DNA from: CAYRMN01 sp964425575
GTDB lineage: Bacteria > Patescibacteriota > Patescibacteriia > 2-12-FULL-60-25
Length of the DNA: 50,756 nucleotides
NCBI GenBank assembly: GCA_964425575.1
Contig: CAYRMN010000004.1
Span: 1 to 50,756 of the forward strand
Reading direction: 5' to 3'
The notes below the pieces were generated by a model. It worked only from the letters and a program-made list of their open reading frames with translations, was not told the origin of the DNA and made no database searches. The translations under genes and the position numbers were made by a program. Numbering within the stretch: the first letter of the stretch is position 1; every line of letters begins with the position of its first letter. This document shows, in pieces, positions 46,382 through 50,756 of the stretch.

Positions 46382-46411
46382 AGTATGCCATGAATTTAAG
46401 GGCTATGTCAA
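46382..46411 (-). promoter_or_regulatory. Possible promoter facing rpoB
   Basis: Minus strand TTGACA (46411-46406), 18-nt spacer, CATACT (46387-46382). It is back to back with the plus-strand RNA promoter at 46441. Confidence 0.5.
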
Positions 46412-46440
46412 GAGATAATCCAGGGAAATGCAAAGGCTTC

Positions 46441-46469
46441 TTGACAATTTATTCAATCTATGTTAGGGT
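46441..46469 (+). promoter_or_regulatory. Sigma70-type promoter of the large RNA region
   Basis: TTGACA (46441-46446), 17-nt spacer, TAGGGT (46464-46469). Spacer and -10 share AATCTATGTTA with the islet 3 promoter at 31578-31606. Confidence 0.8.
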
Positions 46470-46475
46470 ACGCAG

Positions 46476-47430
46476 TTCTGAATTGCGACAAAGGACGCTT
46501 CAGAACACGCAAACACAATCCAACCCCGTCTTGATTGAGGAGAGTCAAGAACTACCATTTTTTTGGTATGGCTTTCCAATGTCGAGACCTTCCCAGGGTC
46601 TCATTTTTGGTTGCATTGTCCTTCCCAATGTGGAGCACGACTGGATCGGCCCGAACACGGGTACCGATCCTGCTCGGCTGCCGAAATCATGCGCTGTTGG
46701 TGAAAACTGACGCCGCACGACATGTACGCAGCCACGGATATTCTTCCTTCGGGAGGAATATCCCTCCGCATTGGTGAGGATAATGTACGTCCTCGGATTG
46801 CCTTGAGTGATATGGAGGGAGAAGATTCGCCTTTTGGCGAATTGATGCGATTTTTTACAAAACTCCGACGATCGTTGGATTACATGTGAAAAAATGTATC
46901 TTCTTTGCTCGCGGATGACTATTGTCTCGCCGTGAGCCTACCTCCAGATCTTTCATGGAAATCATGACATTCACCATCTGATTCCGGTGCTTGTCCGGGT
47001 TCCAATTGGGCTACTCTATACGCCCGTCCAACTCGGATCACCGGAACCAGATGGTGAATGAGATTCGCCCTCCATGTTGCCTCTGAGATTTCTCAGATGC
47101 GACACGGGTGGCGAGTTCGATCGCCAGGGTTTTTACCTCAGACCAAAAATATCATGGCCCGTGTCATGAGGGGTCAGGTAACCCTTCGCATATCTTCGAG
47201 CTTTCGCTCCCATGTTTGGGAATAAGGTGCTCTTCGACAATAGAAGAAACAACGCTCCTTACTCTCTCGACGTACTGCGATCAGGCAGCTTCTCGCATGT
47301 ACGCAGCTCACGCGGAACCGGATCATGTATCTGTCTTCTGCGGGCTCCACGAGCACGCCATTATTGTACGTGACGTTCTGATGGAGCAAACTAAAATTCC
47401 CTGCGAAGAGGTCACATGACGTGACGTTCT
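46476..47430 (+). ncRNA. Candidate large structured RNA, about 950 nt
   Basis: No convincing long gene in any frame. The plus strand folds almost continuously: GGATCGG/CCGATCC enclosing CCCG/CGGG (46643-46670); a 12-bp stem with C(UUCG)G tetraloop (46736-46763); GATTCGCC-TTTT-GGCGAATT (46824-46843); TCCGAC/GTTGGA (46864-46879); GCTCGCGG/CCGTGAGC (46907-46937); a 93-nt arm with CATTCACCATCTG/CAGATGGTGAATG, TTCCGGTG/CACCGGAA and CCGGGTT/AACTCGG (46968-47060); a 52-nt arm (47064-47115); GAGGGGT/ACCCTTC (47168-47187); CGTAC-GCGA/TCGC-GTACG (47271-47303). Many stems contain pairs that are G-U only on the plus strand, fixing the sense strand. It may be one RNA or several; no terminator precedes the second promoter. 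RNase P, tmRNA and SRP signatures were not found. Confidence 0.65.
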
Positions 47431-47433
47431 CGC

Positions 47434-47462
47434 TTGACATACCCCTGAAGCTCGTCTATGCT
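47434..47462 (+). promoter_or_regulatory. Sigma70-type promoter of the rod-shaped RNA
   Basis: TTGACA (47434-47439), 17-nt spacer, TATGCT (47457-47462), a near-consensus promoter with predicted start near 47469. Confidence 0.8.
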
Positions 47463-47468
47463 CAAAAG

Positions 47469-47685
47469 ACAAGATTTAAAAAAAATGTCCTGAAGCGTTG
47501 CGTCCTCAGAGCTGCGAGGCGGAGCACGTATCCTGACATTGAAGGTCGTGGTCCGAACATCCGCTTCGGTGGATTATTCGGAAATCTCTCTCCTCCCACG
47601 AACGCCAATGTCTCCTTTTACGTGGCACCTATTCGCAGCTCTAAGGACACATACAAAACCCCGTCTCCATAAGAGGCGGGGTTTT
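47469..47685 (+). ncRNA. Candidate rod-shaped small RNA, about 215 nt
   Basis: Bounded by a good promoter and a strong terminator. Positions 47502-47648 fold into one arm: GTCCT/AGGAC, AGAGCTGCGA/TCGCAGCTCT, CACGTA/TACGTG, GACATTG/CAATGTC, TCGTGG/CCACGA, TCCGAA/TTCGGA, ATCCGC/GTGGAT, capped by a UUCG tetraloop (47565-47568): about 46 pairs, one of them G-U on the plus strand. On the 3' side 13 nt stay unpaired (47583-47595, AATCTCTCTCCTC), complementary to Shine-Dalgarno-type sequence. The rod with interior loops recalls 6S RNA in outline, but 6S features are not certain. No reading frame fits. Confidence 0.75.
47655..47685. terminator. Terminator between the rod RNA and the RodZ-like gene
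   Basis: AAAACCCCGTCTC...AGAGGCGGGGTTTT hairpin with flanking A- and T-runs, usable from both sides. The U-G pair in its stem favours the plus strand. Confidence 0.9.
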
Positions 47686-47692
47686 ATGCTGT

Positions 47693-48472
47693 TTACTGAA
47701 CAGAGCTCGTACTACTTACAGCTGACTCTTGTGTTGAGCTCGTTCCCGTGGCGGACATTGGGAAAAATGAAAAAGAATCTATATCAACCTCCGTTGGTAT
47801 TCCGGCGCGGTCATAGGTCACGCGTCTCGTAACTGTCGCGCGCGCTCCGTATCGACGAAGAGCCTCGATCGTCACAATGGTTACACCTCGTGGAATGTCC
47901 ATTGATAACTCAAAATGCCCAGTGCGATCAACCACTGCGTCTCTTCCATTTACCAACACTTTTGCTCCTGGGTCAGTCTCGCCTCGAACAAAAATACCTG
48001 AGCTCTGAGCATGCATTCCCTCTACAGGTGTTTGAACATCAAGCTTCGGAGATTCTTGAAGAATTCTTCCCTGCCATACGAGATAGAGCGTTGCACACCC
48101 ACATAAAAATAAAAATCCGGCCAACGCGACAGCACGAGATGTAACAAATAGATCGCGCCGACGAACAGTCGGGCGCACCATCATCATTTCCGGCTGCGCC
48201 GGATATGTCGCCTGCAACAAATCGTGGTATTTTTTTAGATAATAGGCAGGTCGACCCTCTAGCGCCAATACAATCGCTCGTACATGACGTTCCGCATACA
48301 GTGGATCATTTAACTCTACAAGTCGCTCCTCTTCTAACGCCGTAATCACAGAAACGTGAATATGCGTCACGCGCGACACATCATCGCGAGTGAATCCTCG
48401 CAATTCACGCAGTTCGCGAAGATCCCGACCAAAACTCGCTCCCTCGCTTAATTGTTTTTGCAAAAACTGCAT
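47693..48472 (-). CDS. RodZ-like protein: helix-turn-helix domain plus membrane anchor
   Basis: 259 aa. Residues about 12-75 are a Cro/C1-type helix-turn-helix of the RodZ subfamily (LRELRELRGFTRDDVSRVTH, then VITALEEERLVEL and the family-typical YAERHVRAIVLALEG). One membrane helix follows (about 112-132, AVALAGFLFLCGCATLYLVW). The outside part has an Ig-like stretch with FVRGETDPGAKVLVNGRDAVV, ending in a Ser/Thr-rich tail. RodZ links the MreB cytoskeleton to the envelope in rod-shaped cells; whether mreB exists here is unknown. It starts 2 nt after the ftsK stop, so both are one operon ending at the 47655 terminator. Confidence 0.82.
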   Translation of the reverse strand: MQFLQKQLSEGASFGRDLRELRELRGFTRDDVSRVTHIHVSVITALEEERLVELNDPLYAERHVRAIVLALEGRPAYYLKKYHDLLQATYPAQPEMMMVRPTVRRRDLFVTSRAVALAGFLFLCGCATLYLVWQGRILQESPKLDVQTPVEGMHAQSSGIFVRGETDPGAKVLVNGRDAVVDRTGHFELSMDIPRGVTIVTIEALRRYGARATVTRRVTYDRAGIPTEVDIDSFSFFPMSATGTSSTQESAVSSTSSVQ

Positions 48473-48474
48473 AC

Positions 48475-50727
48475 CTATTCCAGCTCTTCAGTGTCTTGTG
48501 ATGCTCCTTCTATATGGGACGGTATAGGCACTTGATCCATCTGTCTGGTAAATTCAACTTTCAGAATTTCACGTGGTTTTGCCCCATCACCCGGACCGAT
48601 AAACCCCTCCTGTTCCAACAAATCTAATAAACGTGCAGCGCGCGCATACCCTACTTTTAATCGTCGTTGCAACAAAGACGCTGATGCTTTTCCTGCTCTC
48701 AAAATCTCTTCTTTCGCTTCGGGAATAAGCGGATCAGAATCATCTTCAACCGGAATCCCATTCGTAAACTTGGTATCGCCACTCGCTGGTCGTTCCACAA
48801 TGCTTAAATCGTAATCTGCTGGTTCGTACTTGGCTTTCAGGAAATCAATCAAACGACGTGTTTCATCATCAGACACAAACGCCCCTTGTACACGCTTAGG
48901 AGTTGCGAGATCTGCCGTCGAAAACAACATATCGCCTCGTCCGATCAATTTATCCGCTCCAACTTGATCAAGAATCGTGCGAGAATCCATGGCCGACGCC
49001 ACAGCGAACGCAATCCGCGCAGGAATATTCGCCTTAATCAATCCTGTGATGACATCAACGGAAGGGCGCTGGGTTGCAAGTACAAGGTGGATACCAACGG
49101 CACGCGACATCTGCGCCAAACGAACGATTGAACCTTCAACTTCCTGCATGGCATTCATCATTAAATCCGCAAGTTCATCGATCACGATCACAAGAAACGG
49201 GATCTTCTCTTCCGCCCGCTGATTGTATGTCGCGATATCACGAGCACCAAACTTCGCCAAAATATCAAACCGTCGATCCATTTCCCTGAGTGCCCATTTC
49301 AATGCATTGATGGTTTTGTCCACTTCAGTAATTACGGGGACCACTAAATGCGGCGCCCCGTTATAGGCTGGCAGCTCAACGCGCTTTGGGTCAACCAGAA
49401 TCAATTTTAAGTCATCCGGTCCATTCGCATACAGTAAAGAGGTTAGAAGAACATTCAAACATACCGACTTTCCTGAACCCGTAGCACCAGCCACAAGAAG
49501 GTGCGGCATACGCGCCAGATCAGCCACCCATGGCTTACCGGACACATCTCGCCCCAACGCGAAACACAACGCACTCTTCCGTTCGCGCCAATCTTTCGTT
49601 TCAAAAATTTCACGTAAACCGACCGTCGCTACGGATTGATTCGGAACTTCAATCCCAACCAAGGATTTCCCAGGGATTGGAGCCTCAATCCGTATCGGAT
49701 GAGCTGCCAGCGCCAGTGCCAAATCGTTATGCAGCGTTGTGATCTTAACCAGCTTCACGCCCTCTGCGGGCTTCAGCGTAAATTGCGTGACGGTTGGACC
49801 AACAGCCACCTCACCCATCTCAACTGGAATGCCAAAATTCTCCAACGTACGCTGAATCACAATGCCATTGTGCTGGATGTCTCCAGACGTTGGCTTTTGA
49901 TCACGCCGCGTCAATAATTCCAACGGGACCTCAATGCGTGGTCGGCGTTTCTTTGGCTTGGGCCGTGGGGCCGGTTCAGTGACTTCAGCCTCCGCATCAT
50001 CATCTACCTCATCCGCTTCAATATCGGTTTCTTCTTCGTCTTCTACCTCAATATCTTTTGATTCAACGGGGAGGGGTGATGCCTGAACAACGGGTACAGG
50101 AGCGGTTGCAACCGCCTGTCGCAAGGCCTCCTCACGTCGTTTCGCAAGATGCGCCATCATCCAACGAACGGGAGCGAGACACCATTGAGCAATCATATGA
50201 AGAATCCCTAAGACCTGCGCGACAACCGCTAATAAATTTGATAATGAGGTATTAAAAATTAATAACAGGGCAATCAGAAATAACGCACCAAAAAAAGTTC
50301 CTGCTCCGGCCAATCCCATGAATCGCGCAAACGGCTCCGCAATTAAAAAGCCTAGCTTCCCACCTGCTGTACTCAGCGCGTCGGCCGGAGGCGTGATACC
50401 ACCAAATGTTCCAATGTGAACCAGTGAGTTGAGACCGACAAAAAACAATAAAAATCCAAGATAGTTAGTCAGCTTGAGTGGCAGTCGCTCAGGCGCGAGC
50501 TCATGATACCCAATCGCAATGAAGAAAAATGGGAGGACGATCTTATCCCAACCAACCACGTGCGACATCGCCTGATCAATCGCCACACCAAGCGATCCCG
50601 CTAAATCAAAGAGAGATAAGAGCAGGAGCGTTGCCAGCGCAAACATAAATACCGTAAAAATCCCCTTTCGAGTTTCAGGATTCAACGACCAATCAAAGAC
50701 AAAACGCTGTGAACGACGACGAGACAT
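48475..50727 (-). CDS. ftsK: DNA translocase FtsK/SpoIIIE
   Basis: 750 aa. Four membrane helices lie between about residues 20 and 175. An acidic linker (VEDEEETDIEADEVDDDAE, about 225-250) leads to the motor: alpha domain with GIVIQRTLENFGIPVEMGEV, Walker A GATGSGKSVCLN (about 410-421), Walker B FLVIVIDELADLMM, and VGIHLVLATQRPSVDVITG. The C-terminal gamma winged helix (about 675-725, SLLQRRLKVGYARAARLLDLLE) reads DNA polarity sequences. It moves DNA at the division septum and supports dimer resolution. The ATG at 50727 has a TAGGAT box 12 nt upstream and no Shine-Dalgarno, as in clpP. Confidence 0.95.
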   Translation of the reverse strand: MSRRRSQRFVFDWSLNPETRKGIFTVFMFALATLLLLSLFDLAGSLGVAIDQAMSHVVGWDKIVLPFFFIAIGYHELAPERLPLKLTNYLGFLLFFVGLNSLVHIGTFGGITPPADALSTAGGKLGFLIAEPFARFMGLAGAGTFFGALFLIALLLIFNTSLSNLLAVVAQVLGILHMIAQWCLAPVRWMMAHLAKRREEALRQAVATAPVPVVQASPLPVESKDIEVEDEEETDIEADEVDDDAEAEVTEPAPRPKPKKRRPRIEVPLELLTRRDQKPTSGDIQHNGIVIQRTLENFGIPVEMGEVAVGPTVTQFTLKPAEGVKLVKITTLHNDLALALAAHPIRIEAPIPGKSLVGIEVPNQSVATVGLREIFETKDWRERKSALCFALGRDVSGKPWVADLARMPHLLVAGATGSGKSVCLNVLLTSLLYANGPDDLKLILVDPKRVELPAYNGAPHLVVPVITEVDKTINALKWALREMDRRFDILAKFGARDIATYNQRAEEKIPFLVIVIDELADLMMNAMQEVEGSIVRLAQMSRAVGIHLVLATQRPSVDVITGLIKANIPARIAFAVASAMDSRTILDQVGADKLIGRGDMLFSTADLATPKRVQGAFVSDDETRRLIDFLKAKYEPADYDLSIVERPASGDTKFTNGIPVEDDSDPLIPEAKEEILRAGKASASLLQRRLKVGYARAARLLDLLEQEGFIGPGDGAKPREILKVEFTRQMDQVPIPSHIEGASQDTEELE

Positions 50728-50756
50728 GAGAATGCGTATATCCTAACGGTTTTGCA

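Noticed and set aside
46535..46777. Short open frames (up to about 100 codons) in the RNA region as genes
   Set aside because: They overlap each other in different frames, have no Shine-Dalgarno or leaderless spacing, and would require the long hairpins to be coincidental. The 43-codon frame starting MSRPSQGL at 46579 is the least unlikely.
46476..47685. RNase P RNA, tmRNA or SRP RNA as the identity of the structured region
   Set aside because: The conserved cores I looked for (GAGGAAAGTCC of RNase P, the GGAAG/AGCAGCC tip of SRP RNA, a tRNA-like end with CCA for tmRNA) are not present on the plus strand. A covariance search would be decisive.

Overview
The window looks like chromosomal DNA of an uncultivated, probably Patescibacteria (CPR)-type bacterium; I hold that placement at moderate confidence. 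Grounds: a giant cysteine-rich secreted protein, a VanW-family protein, a TrmB-type regulator and an SMC protein with no recognisable hinge, alongside an ordinary bacterial core (RpoB, RpoC, GyrA, ClpP, RuvC, YebC, FtsK, RbfA). UGA is used as a stop, so the standard bacterial code applies. Ten Ns at 30593-30602 mark a scaffold join.

Layout. 1-8694 (minus): a giant cysteine-rich secreted protein running off the left edge and a membrane-anchored Ca-binding-repeat protein. 8746-11328 (minus): Hsp20, VanW protein, a small protein. 11395-13481: islet 1, two lipoprotein genes. 13509-16977 (minus): two methyltransferases around a polytopic membrane protein. 17136-19373: SMC-like ATPase. 19531-21137: islet 2, a lipoprotein gene and a beta-rich secreted protein gene, each ending in the same 57-bp hairpin element. 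21168-23351 (plus): rbfA, nrnA, clpP. 23411-27966 (minus): MBL hydrolase, membrane protein, gyrA, hypothetical. 28096-31440: large GNAT protein cut by the gap and a convergent TrmB regulator. 31578-37296 (plus): islet 3, four GC-rich orphan genes behind a promoter and long structured leaders, the last two followed by a second repeated hairpin element. 37309-46122 (minus): ruvC/yebC, rpoC, rpoB. 46287-47685: islet 4, about 1.4 kb without a convincing long gene, carrying two promoters and strongly foldable RNAs on the plus strand plus a micro-ORF and terminator facing rpoB. 47693-50727 (minus): RodZ-like protein and FtsK.

Two gene-expression styles coexist. Several core genes (best seen for nrnA and clpP) have a sigma70-like promoter whose -10 box ends about 10 nt before the ATG and no Shine-Dalgarno, so they are probably translated leaderless. 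Islet genes have their own TTGACA-type promoters or long leaders, canonical Shine-Dalgarno sequences, GC-rich codons and folded 3' elements. This points to separate acquisition and perhaps separate control of the islets. The best candidates for something undescribed are the two plus-strand RNAs at 46476-47685 (one folds into a single rod of about 147 nt with an unpaired CU-rich tract complementary to Shine-Dalgarno sequence), the structured leader at 31613-32104, and the paired 3' hairpin elements A and B. Palindromic dispersed repeats fill many core intergenic spaces and in at least three cases supply the stop codon of the neighbouring gene.
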